Notes under the pieces: generated by a model
Seen by the model: the letters and a program-made list of their open reading frames with translations, nothing else
Database searches by the model: none
Told to the model about the DNA's origin: nothing
Made by a program: the position numbers and the translations under genes
DNA from: a virus
Strand: one strand, 5' to 3'
DNA length: 60,786 nt
Virus record (IMG/VR): IMGVR_UViG_3300034062_002901
Coordinates: 1-60,786 of that record
Shown here: positions 28,936-37,683 of the stretch, one piece after another
Layout of the letters: the number at the start of each line of letters is the position of its first letter
How positions within the stretch are numbered: position 1 is the stretch's first letter

Positions 28936-30723
28936 ATGGCAAGCACCTATTCAAGTAACCTCAAGATTGAGTTGATGGGCACGGGGGAGAACTCGGGAAC
29001 TTGGGGCACCATCACAAATACCAACTTAGGTACAGCCTTTGAGCAGGCCGTCATTGGTCTGGGCAATCCCGATTACCCGTCTGATGCCAACCTGACCATT
29101 ACCCTCACCAACAGCAACGGGGCCCAAGCTGCTCGTGCTTTGGTTCTAAATGTAACTTCCGCGTTTGGTAGCTTAACGGTCACTCGCGAGCTGATAGTTC
29201 CTACCATCCAGAAGCAGTACATCGTACAGAACAACACGACGGGGGGTCAGAGCATTACGGTGAAGACCTCGGGCGGCACGGGCATCACGGTGCCTAACGG
29301 CCGCAAAGCGCACTTGTACGCCGACGGCACGAATGTCATTCAAATGTTCGACTTCGTGGACATCAACGGTGGCGCGATTGATGGCACTATTATTGGCGGA
29401 AGTACTGCGGCAGCAGGAACATTTACGACTGCAACGGCTACGACGGGCAACATCACAACCGTAAACGCAACAACGGTTGACGCCACAAACGTGGAAGTCA
29501 CTAACATCAAAGCCAAGGACGGCACAGCGTCTATTGCTCTTGCCGATAGCACGGGCGTAGCAACTATTGCTGCTGCACCAATTCTGACTGCATTGACTGC
29601 CAGCCAAGCAGTTTTTACCAATGGCTCTAAAGCGCTGGTCAGCAACGCCATCACGGGTACGGGTAGCGTGGTGATGTCCGCAAGTGCAACACTGACCACC
29701 CCCATACTTGGTACGCCACAATCAGGTACTTTGACCAACGCTACGGGGCTGCCAATTACTACCGGCGTGTCTGGTTTAGGCGCGGGAGTGGCATCCTTTT
29801 TGGCCACACCCACATCTGCTACTTTAAAAACTGCGGTCACGGATGAAACGGGCGCTGGTGCTCTTGTGTTTGCCACAAGCCCTACGCTGGTTACCCCCAT
29901 ACTTGGCACCCCACAATCAGGCACGCTAACCAACGTCTCTGGGCTTCCAATTACTACTGGCGTATCTGGTTTAGGCGCTAATGTTTCCACGTTCCTTGCT
30001 ACACCCACTTCTGCTACTTTGGCTGCTGCGGTAACTGACGAAACAGGTACGGGTGCGCTAGTGTTTGCTGCAAGTCCTACACTGACTACACCCATACTCG
30101 GCACCCCACAATCAGGTACTTTGACCAACGCTACGGGGCTGCCAATATTAAGTGGAACTACCGGAACACTAACGGTAGCCAGAGGCGGCACTGGGGTTAC
30201 AACGTCCACCGGCTCGACTAATGTTGTCTTGTCAAACAGCCCGACTCTGGTAACCCCCGCTTTAGGCACTCCCTCCAGTGGTGTTGTAACCAATTTAACG
30301 GGTACGGCCTCAATTAACATCAATGGCACAGTAGGAGCTACAACAGCTAACACAGGTGCTTTCACCACACTTACAGCCAGTACAAACCTGTCTTCAACGC
30401 GGATCAACCCGCGTGTCTCAAGTGCTGCATCGGCGTCAACACTTACACCAGATATTAGCTCGTTCGATCAGTTTGCTTTTACAGCACTTGCTGCGGGTCT
30501 AACAATCAATGCGCCTACAGGAACGCCGGTTGACGGAAACAAACTGATATTTCGCTTCTTAGACAATGGCACAACACGTACATTGACATGGAATGCTACG
30601 TTCACTGTCATTGGAACAACTCTCCCAACAGCCACCACCGCAAATAAAATGGTTTACGTCGGCTGTATCTACAACGCTGCCAACACCCGCTGGGATGTTG
30701 TGGCTGTCGCAACTCAAGCATAA
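28936..30723 (+). CDS. Tail fibre-like protein with 65-residue repeats
   Basis: A 595-residue protein. The N-terminal part (residues 1-140; MGTGENSGTWGTITN, ITLTNSNGAQAARAL) is the attachment-type domain commonly seen in environmental phage fibres. The middle has a 65-residue repeat (195 bases, starting at 29701, 29896 and 30091) containing TPILGTPQSGTLTN and TDETGAGALVF. The C-terminal 120 residues (SSFDQFAFTALAAGLTINAP) form a distinct tip. It probably is a fibre shaft with a receptor tip. Confidence 0.83.
   Translation: MASTYSSNLKIELMGTGENSGTWGTITNTNLGTAFEQAVIGLGNPDYPSDANLTITLTNSNGAQAARALVLNVTSAFGSLTVTRELIVPTIQKQYIVQNNTTGGQSITVKTSGGTGITVPNGRKAHLYADGTNVIQMFDFVDINGGAIDGTIIGGSTAAAGTFTTATATTGNITTVNATTVDATNVEVTNIKAKDGTASIALADSTGVATIAAAPILTALTASQAVFTNGSKALVSNAITGTGSVVMSASATLTTPILGTPQSGTLTNATGLPITTGVSGLGAGVASFLATPTSATLKTAVTDETGAGALVFATSPTLVTPILGTPQSGTLTNVSGLPITTGVSGLGANVSTFLATPTSATLAAAVTDETGTGALVFAASPTLTTPILGTPQSGTLTNATGLPILSGTTGTLTVARGGTGVTTSTGSTNVVLSNSPTLVTPALGTPSSGVVTNLTGTASININGTVGATTANTGAFTTLTASTNLSSTRINPRVSSAASASTLTPDISSFDQFAFTALAAGLTINAPTGTPVDGNKLIFRFLDNGTTRTLTWNATFTVIGTTLPTATTANKMVYVGCIYNAANTRWDVVAVATQA
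29701..30160 (+). repeat. 195-base in-frame repeats in the fibre gene
   Basis: The segment CCCATACTTGG(T/C)AC(G/C)CCACAA and what follows recurs at 29701, 29896 and 30091, exactly 195 bases apart, with the last copy partial. The period is a multiple of three, so recombination between copies changes shaft length by 65 residues without frameshift. Confidence 0.88.
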
Positions 30724-30732
30724 GGAACCACC

Positions 30733-30972
30733 ATGAAAATAGATTTTGACTTCACCACCGCCCACGGTATTTTCCGCGATGCTTTGCATCTACCTGATGA
30801 CCACACACTAACTGATGACGAAATCCAAGCCATGAAGCAACAGCGTGTGGACAACTGGATTGCTGTAGTAACTGCACCTCCTGTAGAGCCTGATACGGTA
30901 GTTATTGATGGCGTAACGTATGAAAAAATTCAGATTGATGGACAGACAGTTCTAAAGCCTGTGGAGGCGTAA
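30733..30972 (+). CDS. Hypothetical 79-residue protein between fibre genes
   Basis: A small acidic protein: HGIFRDALHLPDDHTLTDD, then QAMKQQRVDNWIAVVTAPP and VVIDGVTYEKIQIDGQTVL. Small genes between fibre and adhesin genes often encode fibre chaperones or tip proteins; that is inference. The start follows AAGGAACCACC and it ends one base before the next ribosome site and start. Confidence 0.75.
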   Translation: MKIDFDFTTAHGIFRDALHLPDDHTLTDDEIQAMKQQRVDNWIAVVTAPPVEPDTVVIDGVTYEKIQIDGQTVLKPVEA

Positions 30973-30973
30973 T

Positions 30974-33900
30974 ATGGCTGATCGCTATTGGGTAGGCGGG
31001 GCCGGGAACTGGAGTTCTACAACGAAATGGAGTACCTCGTCAGGCGGTGCGTCTGGTGCTTCTGTTCCCACGGCGGCTGACAACGCAATCTTCGACGCTA
31101 GTTCAAACACCACGGCTACGCACTACACGGTCACTGTCACTGCTGACTCGACCTGCGCTAACTTGACGTTTACACCAGTTGCTGCTAATGGGGTTACTGA
31201 GTTTGCTTTTGCCACAGGCTTTGTTATTGCTGGAACATTCTCGACTAGCGGTACTGCTGGCAACCGCCGTGCATGGTTTCGTTCTATTACCTACGGCATA
31301 CTGCGTGATATGCAGATTGCCACTATTGGCACTGTAACTGACGTAGATTTTCGCGATGTTCGGGTTACTGGCGCTGGCGGAACTTTGACTGGCACACGCA
31401 TCGGCGACTTGCGGGGCATCAGCGGGATAACTGCGTCTACACCTAAGACGGTGTTTTGGAACCTTGCAGGAGCGCAGAACTGGTCAGCAGATGCTTGGGC
31501 GACCACATCCACAGGATCGCCATCAACAGACAACTTCCCGTTAGCGCAAGACACAGCAACATTTACCAATGCGGGTAGTGTTACTGGAAATATTACCTTT
31601 GATGCGGCTATTCCCTACACGGGAACGGTAGATATGTCTGCTCGAACGACTGCGGCTCAGTTACTTACAAATACAACACAAATTATTTACGGAAACTGGT
31701 CTAATGGTTCGGGTACTACCTTTGCTGCGGGAAGTGGCACTTTCACCTTTTCAGGGCGTAACACGCAAACAATTACTAGTGCGGGTAAAACTTTTCCCAG
31801 TGCAATTGCTTTTGACTCCTACGGTGGCTCAGTTGAACTTGCTGACGCGTTTAATATTAGTTCAAGTGACATAACGATTACCAACGGCACATTTGACACC
31901 AAGAATTACAACATCACTGCTTCGCAGTTTTCATCTAGCAACTCAAACGTGCGGGTGATTAAGTTGGGTTCTAGCACAGTAACACTATCTAATACCGTTA
32001 CTTTTACCACATCCACAAACTTGACGTTCAATGCGGGAACTTCGTCTATTGTTCTCACTGCAACTTCACCGACATTTAATGGTGGTAGCCAAACTTTCTA
32101 CAATTTTTCATTTACGTCAACCTCCGCTTCCGCAGGTTCAGATATAAACGGAACAAATACGTTTCAAAATTTGTCGTTTCTTTCACCAAGCACAGGTAGG
32201 TCAAGATACACTTTTTCGGATAACCAAACAGTTACGGGGACGTTAACCTGTGCAGGCTCCTCAGTTATTGGCCGCATCATGTTAAGGAGCGACACGGTCG
32301 GCACTACCCGTACCCTGACTGTCGGAACCCTATCCGCTGACGACTGCGATTTCCGTGACATCACCATTGCGGGTACAGCCGCTGGTGGCTCTCCAACCCG
32401 TGCCGGTGATTGTGGTGGCAACACGGGCATCACTTTCCCTGTTGCTAAAACTGTTTACTGGAACTTGGCTGGGGCGCAAAACTGGTCTGCTACGGCTTGG
32501 GCTCCGGGCTCCGGCGGCGTTCCAGCGGTCAACAACTTCCCGTTAGCTCAGGACACTGCGGTGTTTGATGAAGCAGCAAGCAGCGTGACAGGAACGATTA
32601 CTATCAACGCCGGCTGGAATATCGGTACGTTTGATGCGTCACTACGAACCAGCGCAATGACGCTGACAACCAGTGTTAACACTACTATAGCAAGTTATGG
32701 TAATTGGACGTTTGGTACGGGCATTACGCAAACAAGCTCTACAGGCACAATTACTTTTGCTGGTCAAGTAACTCAAACTATTACCAGCAACGGCGTGACG
32801 TTTGGTTGCCCTGTAACTATTGATTGCGGCGCGGGAACTGTTCAACTTGCTGATGCTTTAGCGCTTAACTCTGCTCGGCAATTGAACCTTGCAAGCGGCA
32901 CGTTTGATGCTGTGACGTACAACGTGACGGCTGGAACATTTCAAAGTACCGCTTCATCAGCTACTCTAAAAATGGGTTCTGGTACATGGACGTTATCGGG
33001 AACTGGAGCGGTTTGGTCAATAGCAACAACATTATTGACTTTGTACAAAGGCACAGCCGACATTGTTTTATCTGACACTAGCACAACAGCAAGAACATTT
33101 TCTGGTAATACTTATTCTTACAATAAACTTACCATTGGGGGTGCAACGGGAACGTCTACGCTCACAATCACAGGTAATAGTCAGTTTACCGAATTTGCCA
33201 GTACAAAAACCGTAGCGCATACCATTGCCCTCGCAACAAGTACACAGACGTTTGGCGCGTGGACAGTGACTGGTACTGTCGGCAACGTGGTCACGGTTAC
33301 AGGCACAGGGGTAAGCCATGTCATCGCTGGTGCTCGTGTATCAAGTGTTGACTACCTTGCAATGGGAACGATTGGTTTTATAGCCACAAGCCCCGGCGAG
33401 TTCTACGCTGGAGCTAACAGTACCGGAACCGGAACAGGCGTTATCCTGACCGCTGCTCCTGCTGCTACAACCCGTTACTGGGTTGGCGGTACAGGCACAT
33501 GGGATGCAGCAACCACAACCAACTGGTCTACGTCTTCTGGCGGTGGTGGGGGTGCTTCTGTACCCACTTCTGCCGACGCGGTGATATTTGACACGCTGTC
33601 CAATGCAACAGCCTACACCGTCACCTGCACAGCTACTCAGCTTCGTTGTGCTGCATTGACCTTTGCTGGCCCGTTATCAGGCAATGTGACATGGGCAGGT
33701 ACTGCGCCATTAGCAATCCACGGCAACTTTACCTTGCCTGCTACTGGGTTGACTCGTTCCTATTCGGGCGCAATTGTTTATTCCGGTTCGTCTACAGGAA
33801 GAACCATTACCACAAACGGTATAGCTCTTTCTTCAACCACCACTATCAATGGTGTTGGATGTGGGTGGACTTTAGCAAGCGCTTTGAATACTGGAAGCGG

Positions 33901-35578
33901 CTCACTTACTGTAACAAACGGGTCGTTTGCTACTTCAACTTTTAACTTTACAACCACTTCGGGGATTGGTTCAACTACGTCTAACTCTCGCACAATAGAT
34001 TTTGGGTCTTCAACAATATCGGTTGCTGGAAATTTTGCACTTGGTACAACTGAAAATGCACGCGCAAACTTGACGTTTACTGCGGGAACATCTCAGATTA
34101 ATCTGCCAGTTTCTGGCTCAACGCTTGATGGTAATAATCAAACTTTTTACAACGTCAGTGAAACCCTTGCAGACTTTACTTCCATTACGTTAACTGGCGT
34201 AAACACTTTTAATAACCTGTCTTTTGCAGGCAGGACATCTGCTGGCATTTCTGCTGTAACCATCAGCGGCAACCAAACCATCAGCGGCACTTTGACGCTC
34301 TCGGCAGGCACAGACGCCACCATGCGTAACTTTGTGCGATCCAATACCATTGGCACGACACGGACACTGACCTGTGCTGCGTTTGCTGGAACTGACGCTG
34401 ACTTTCGAGACATCACAATTGCCGGTGCTGCGGCTCCCGTGTCTGGTACTCGGCTTGGTGACGGCAAAGGCAACAGTGGCATCACGTTCGGCGCAGGGGT
34501 TACAAAGTATTGGAACTTAGCGGGTGGCGGAAATTGGGGAGGGGCAATAGGCTGGGCTACGTCAAGCGGCGGATCACCAGCAATCAACAACTTCCCACTG
34601 GCACAAGACACCTGTCTTTTTGAGGCAACGGGATTGACCAGCGGCAGCACGGTCACAGTCAACGCTGCCTACAACATTGGCACGATAGATATGTCTGCCC
34701 GTACCAGCAACACGATGACGCTGGCAACAGGAACAACTACACCAGCTATCTACGGTAACTGGGCCAACGGTACAGGCACTACAATATCTGGCACAGGTGA
34801 TTTGACATTTTCTGGACGGGGAAGTCAGACACTTACCAGTGCTGGCCGTACGTTTACACAGCCGTTTGCAATAAGTACACCGGGCGGGTCTGTAACATTG
34901 CAAGATGCTTTTGAAACAACTACGACTTTAGAAATAGATATTGTAAACGGGACATTTGATGCCAATAACTATAACGTCACGTTATCAAACGGGGGTGGGG
35001 TAGATTCAAACAACTCTAATACACGCACAATCGCTATTGGTTCTGGGACTTGGATAAGTTCAGCACCCGGCACTGGCGCTTGGAATGCTGCCACCGCAAC
35101 TAACCTAACCGTCACAGGTACAGGCACAATTAGCCTAACCTCTGCATCTGCTAAAAGTTTCCGAGGCGGCAGTCTTTCCTACGCAGGCATTACCCTTAAC
35201 CACGGGGGTGTAGGTACGCTAACATTCACAGGTAATCACACCTTTGCCAACATTAGCAGCAGTGTAGGTGTTGCTACGATCATCAACTTTGGCACAAGCA
35301 CCCAAACAGTAGGAGAGTTCACCGCATCTGGTGGGGCAGGGCGGGTTTTAACAATTCAAGGTACAGCAGCAACCAACCCTTGCACGTTGATTTACACAGG
35401 CGTTGGTCTGGCTACACCGGATACAACTGACTACCTAACCCTCACAGGCGTTCGTGCCTACCCTCTGGTAGACACTTGGAATGCTGGGTCAAACACAACC
35501 AATAACGGCTCACTCGGTTGGACATTTAACGAAGCTGTTGTTATTGCTGGCACTAGCACTTTCTTTCTTATGTTTTAA
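30974..35578 (+). CDS. Giant repetitive adhesin/tailspike-like protein
   Basis: A 1534-residue Ser/Thr/Gly-rich protein. A motif with RYWVGGAGNWSSTTKWSTSSGG occurs near residue 4 and again near 833. A second one, YWNLAGAQNWSA(D/T)AW ... NNFPLAQDT, occurs near residues 157, 494 and 1177. Between these are many strand-turn repeats (GTFDTKNYNITASQF, TLTFTAGTSQINL-like), typical of a beta-solenoid. No signal peptide is present. It likely forms a long host-binding fibre or spike; no depolymerase active site can be identified. Confidence 0.82.
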   Translation: MADRYWVGGAGNWSSTTKWSTSSGGASGASVPTAADNAIFDASSNTTATHYTVTVTADSTCANLTFTPVAANGVTEFAFATGFVIAGTFSTSGTAGNRRAWFRSITYGILRDMQIATIGTVTDVDFRDVRVTGAGGTLTGTRIGDLRGISGITASTPKTVFWNLAGAQNWSADAWATTSTGSPSTDNFPLAQDTATFTNAGSVTGNITFDAAIPYTGTVDMSARTTAAQLLTNTTQIIYGNWSNGSGTTFAAGSGTFTFSGRNTQTITSAGKTFPSAIAFDSYGGSVELADAFNISSSDITITNGTFDTKNYNITASQFSSSNSNVRVIKLGSSTVTLSNTVTFTTSTNLTFNAGTSSIVLTATSPTFNGGSQTFYNFSFTSTSASAGSDINGTNTFQNLSFLSPSTGRSRYTFSDNQTVTGTLTCAGSSVIGRIMLRSDTVGTTRTLTVGTLSADDCDFRDITIAGTAAGGSPTRAGDCGGNTGITFPVAKTVYWNLAGAQNWSATAWAPGSGGVPAVNNFPLAQDTAVFDEAASSVTGTITINAGWNIGTFDASLRTSAMTLTTSVNTTIASYGNWTFGTGITQTSSTGTITFAGQVTQTITSNGVTFGCPVTIDCGAGTVQLADALALNSARQLNLASGTFDAVTYNVTAGTFQSTASSATLKMGSGTWTLSGTGAVWSIATTLLTLYKGTADIVLSDTSTTARTFSGNTYSYNKLTIGGATGTSTLTITGNSQFTEFASTKTVAHTIALATSTQTFGAWTVTGTVGNVVTVTGTGVSHVIAGARVSSVDYLAMGTIGFIATSPGEFYAGANSTGTGTGVILTAAPAATTRYWVGGTGTWDAATTTNWSTSSGGGGGASVPTSADAVIFDTLSNATAYTVTCTATQLRCAALTFAGPLSGNVTWAGTAPLAIHGNFTLPATGLTRSYSGAIVYSGSSTGRTITTNGIALSSTTTINGVGCGWTLASALNTGSGSLTVTNGSFATSTFNFTTTSGIGSTTSNSRTIDFGSSTISVAGNFALGTTENARANLTFTAGTSQINLPVSGSTLDGNNQTFYNVSETLADFTSITLTGVNTFNNLSFAGRTSAGISAVTISGNQTISGTLTLSAGTDATMRNFVRSNTIGTTRTLTCAAFAGTDADFRDITIAGAAAPVSGTRLGDGKGNSGITFGAGVTKYWNLAGGGNWGGAIGWATSSGGSPAINNFPLAQDTCLFEATGLTSGSTVTVNAAYNIGTIDMSARTSNTMTLATGTTTPAIYGNWANGTGTTISGTGDLTFSGRGSQTLTSAGRTFTQPFAISTPGGSVTLQDAFETTTTLEIDIVNGTFDANNYNVTLSNGGGVDSNNSNTRTIAIGSGTWISSAPGTGAWNAATATNLTVTGTGTISLTSASAKSFRGGSLSYAGITLNHGGVGTLTFTGNHTFANISSSVGVATIINFGTSTQTVGEFTASGGAGRVLTIQGTAATNPCTLIYTGVGLATPDTTDYLTLTGVRAYPLVDTWNAGSNTTNNGSLGWTFNEAVVIAGTSTFFLMF

Positions 35579-35596
35579 GATGTAGACGGACAAAAA

Positions 35597-35809
35597 ATGA
35601 AAAATCAAGTACCCTCAAGAACATTGCCAGATGGCACTGTAGAAGCTGCCCATAACACGGAAACTGTGTGTCTCCACTGCGGGTACGACTTAGATGAGGC
35701 GGAGCTTGTTGCCGACGCATGCGCGGATTGTGGTAAACCGTTAAACCTCAAACGGTCAGTTGCCATCCAAGTAACAACCTTACCTTCTATTTTTGGTGGT
35801 GTAATGTGA
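35597..35809 (+). CDS. Small zinc-ribbon protein
   Basis: A 70-residue protein with two CxxC pairs: CLHC at about residues 25-28 and CADC at about 43-46, spaced as in a zinc ribbon. The protein ends in a hydrophobic tail TTLPSIFGGVM. Zinc ribbons of this sort are common in phage genomes and can bind nucleic acid or proteins. It lies between the adhesin and lysis genes and has no clear partner. Confidence 0.78.
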   Translation: MKNQVPSRTLPDGTVEAAHNTETVCLHCGYDLDEAELVADACADCGKPLNLKRSVAIQVTTLPSIFGGVM

Positions 35810-35833
35810 TTCTTTACAGCAAGCGCGTTAACC

Positions 35834-36325
35834 ATGATAGACCCATTCACCGCCCTAGCTGCTGTAAACACAGCAATCAAGCTCGTCAAGGCTACGGTTA
35901 AGACCGTCCAGAACCTTGAGAGTCTAGGGCCGTGTCTGGGTCAGTTCTTTGGCGCTAAAGCTGAAGCAATTAAGGTAGTCAAGGCCGGTGGATTCAAAGG
36001 CTCTGCAATGGGTCAGGCGCTTGAGTTAGAAATGGCGATTGAGTCTGCCAGAGCGTTTGAAGAAGAAGTGAAGATGCTGTTCTTTCAGTCCAACAAAATG
36101 GACGTATGGCAAAAGATCGTTGCCCGTGCTTCTACCATTACAAGCGCCCAGATTCAAGCGGAGCGCCGTGAACGAGAAGCCAAGAAACGCCGTGCTGCTG
36201 AGATTGATGAGTTGCTAACTATTATCTTGATACTGTTTGTCACTGCTGTAGTAATAGGAATTGTTGGTTGGTTTATATGGGAAGCTGTTCGGCAATGCGC
36301 TCCTAATTGTGGTTATAACCGTTGA
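35834..36325 (+). CDS. Membrane protein beside the lysis genes
   Basis: A 163-residue protein: an N-terminal helical domain (TALAAVNTAIKLVKATVKTV), a middle helix rich in charged residues (AQIQAERREREAKKRRAAE) and one C-terminal membrane span (LTIILILFVTAVVIGIVGWF). Similar proteins with this layout occur just before holins in environmental podoviruses and may be internal or lysis-related. It is not a recognisable spanin (no lipobox). It is followed nine bases later by the holin start. Confidence 0.75.
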   Translation: MIDPFTALAAVNTAIKLVKATVKTVQNLESLGPCLGQFFGAKAEAIKVVKAGGFKGSAMGQALELEMAIESARAFEEEVKMLFFQSNKMDVWQKIVARASTITSAQIQAERREREAKKRRAAEIDELLTIILILFVTAVVIGIVGWFIWEAVRQCAPNCGYNR

Positions 36326-36333
36326 GGACTGAC

Positions 36334-36789
36334 ATGGACACACTACTTAGCATCTTAAAGAACGTGGCTCCGGGTATCGCTACTCTAGTAGCTGGGCCTG
36401 CTGGAGGTGCAGTTGTTTCTGCACTAGCGGCTAAGTTCGGGGTATCTGATACCGTTGAGGAAGTTGCCAAAGCTATTGCAGGTGATCCCGCTGCGGCGCA
36501 GAAGCTGGCTGAGATGGACTTGGAAAAGTTTCGCATTGAAGAAGCCGCTGTAACCTCACGCTGGGAAGCTGACATGGGTTCAGACTCATGGCTGTCCAAG
36601 AACATCCGCCCAATGGCGCTGATTGCTATCTTTGTAGCGTTCTTCTTGTTTACGATGATGTCAGCGTTTGGCTACAACGCACAAGAATCCTACGTGCAAC
36701 TGCTAGGCCAGTGGGGTCAGATCATCTTCCTCGCCTATTTTGGTGGTCGCACAATTGAAAAGTTGGCTGACATGAAGGCTAAGAAATGA
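36334..36789 (+). CDS. Holin of the 3-TM type
   Basis: A 151-residue protein of the 'holin of 3TMs' type. An amphipathic alanine/glycine-rich first segment (IATLVAGPAGGAVVSALAA), a charged middle helix with DLEKFRIEEAAVTSRWE, then two hydrophobic spans (MALIAIFVAFFLFTMMSAFG and WGQIIFLAYFGGRTIEKL). It would permeabilise the inner membrane to release or activate the endolysin. The ATG at 36334 is chosen because it directly follows GAGG; an upstream TTG adds four residues. Its stop overlaps the endolysin start. Confidence 0.82.
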   Translation: MDTLLSILKNVAPGIATLVAGPAGGAVVSALAAKFGVSDTVEEVAKAIAGDPAAAQKLAEMDLEKFRIEEAAVTSRWEADMGSDSWLSKNIRPMALIAIFVAFFLFTMMSAFGYNAQESYVQLLGQWGQIIFLAYFGGRTIEKLADMKAKK

Positions 36790-37250
36790 ACCTCACAACC
36801 AATTTTTCCTTGCACGAGTTAACCAAGAGCGAGGCCGCGCTACGCCATGACATGGACAACACGCCGTCGCCAAGGGCCTTGGCTAATCTACAGGCTTTGG
36901 CCACCGCCGTCCTGCAGCCCGTGCGCGATCACTTTGCGCGGGGCGTGAAGGTCAACTCGGGCTACCGCAGCCCTGATGTAAACGCCAAGGTCGGCGGCTC
37001 GCGGACCTCGGACCACTGCCAAGGCATGGCCGCTGACATCGAAATACCGGGCGTTCCCAACCACCAACTGGCCGAGTGGATTCAAGGCAATCTCCCCTAT
37101 ACACAACTGATCTTAGAGTTTTATACTCGTGGGGTGCCCGATTCCGGTTGGGTGCATGTTTCGTACAACCCCGACAATTTAAAAAAACAAGACCTTACCG
37201 CCGTGAAAGAGAACGGCAAAACCGTCTACTTAAACGGCCTGTCGGCCTAA
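36786..37250 (+). CDS. Endolysin, peptidase M15 family
   Basis: A 154-residue M15A-type peptidase that cleaves peptide bonds in peptidoglycan. Zinc ligands are visible: His77 and Asp84 in SDHCQGMAADI and His124 in WVHVSY. The upstream VNSGYRSPDVNAKVGG (56-71) is also typical. The length is normal for a single-domain enzyme and no signal peptide is present, so it needs the holin. It overlaps the holin stop (ATGA), giving a holin-endolysin lysis pair. Confidence 0.92.
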   Translation: MNLTTNFSLHELTKSEAALRHDMDNTPSPRALANLQALATAVLQPVRDHFARGVKVNSGYRSPDVNAKVGGSRTSDHCQGMAADIEIPGVPNHQLAEWIQGNLPYTQLILEFYTRGVPDSGWVHVSYNPDNLKKQDLTAVKENGKTVYLNGLSA

Positions 37251-37261
37251 AGGAGCCCTTT

Positions 37262-37453
37262 GTGCCTGTAACTAAACCAAAGCCAAAATCCACGGTCAAT
37301 GCCGCAGGCAACTACACCAAGCCGAGCATGCGCAAGGCGTTGTTTGGCAAAATCAAAGCCGGCACGGCGGGCGGAGACCCTGGGGAATGGTCCGCGAGAA
37401 AAGCCCAGCTGTTGGCCAAGCAATACAAGGCCAAAGGCGGGGGCTACAAGTGA
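37262..37453 (+). CDS. Small basic conserved phage protein, GTG start
   Basis: A 63-residue basic protein starting at GTG 37262 after AAAGGAGCC. The pattern is NAAGNYTKPSMRKALFGKIK, then GEWSARKAQLLAKQYK and a GGGYK end. Similar proteins occur in many phages and some giant viruses and are uncharacterised. Its last codons overlap the start of the next gene (GTGA at 37450-37453). Together with the next gene it looks like a pair. Confidence 0.78.
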   Translation: MPVTKPKPKSTVNAAGNYTKPSMRKALFGKIKAGTAGGDPGEWSARKAQLLAKQYKAKGGGYK

Positions 37454-37680
37454 AAGACCCCCAAAAATCCCTGAAGGACTGGGGCGATCAGAAGTGGCGT
37501 ACCTCCGACGGCAAGCCCAGCAAGGGCAAAAAGCGTTACCTGCCTGACGCGGCATGGGGCGCTTTGTCGCCTGGCGAGAAGGCGGCCACCAACCGAGCTA
37601 AATCCAAGGGCAACGCCAAAGGCAAGCAGTTTGTAAAACAGCCAAAAACCGTTGCCAAAAAAACAGCAGGGTACAGATAA
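37450..37680 (+). CDS. DUF5872-like small basic protein, GTG start
   Basis: A 76-residue basic protein starting at GTG 37450, which overlaps the preceding stop. The pattern SLKDWGDQKWRTSDGKPSKG, RYLPDAAWGALSPGEKAATN and KGNAKGKQFVKQP matches what I recall as DUF5872, a family shared by phages and large DNA viruses (name from memory). The function is unknown; the basic character and recurrence beside virion genes suggest nucleic-acid contact. Confidence 0.8.
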   Translation: MKDPQKSLKDWGDQKWRTSDGKPSKGKKRYLPDAAWGALSPGEKAATNRAKSKGNAKGKQFVKQPKTVAKKTAGYR

Positions 37681-37683
37681 GTT

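Noticed and set aside
29340-30407. 355-residue leftward frame in the fibre gene
   Set aside because: A shadow produced by the low-complexity repeats of the fibre; Val/Pro-rich without structure.
37076-37261. Longer version of the gene at 37262
   Set aside because: The upstream part lies inside the endolysin gene; the GTG at 37262 has an AAAGGAG site directly before it.
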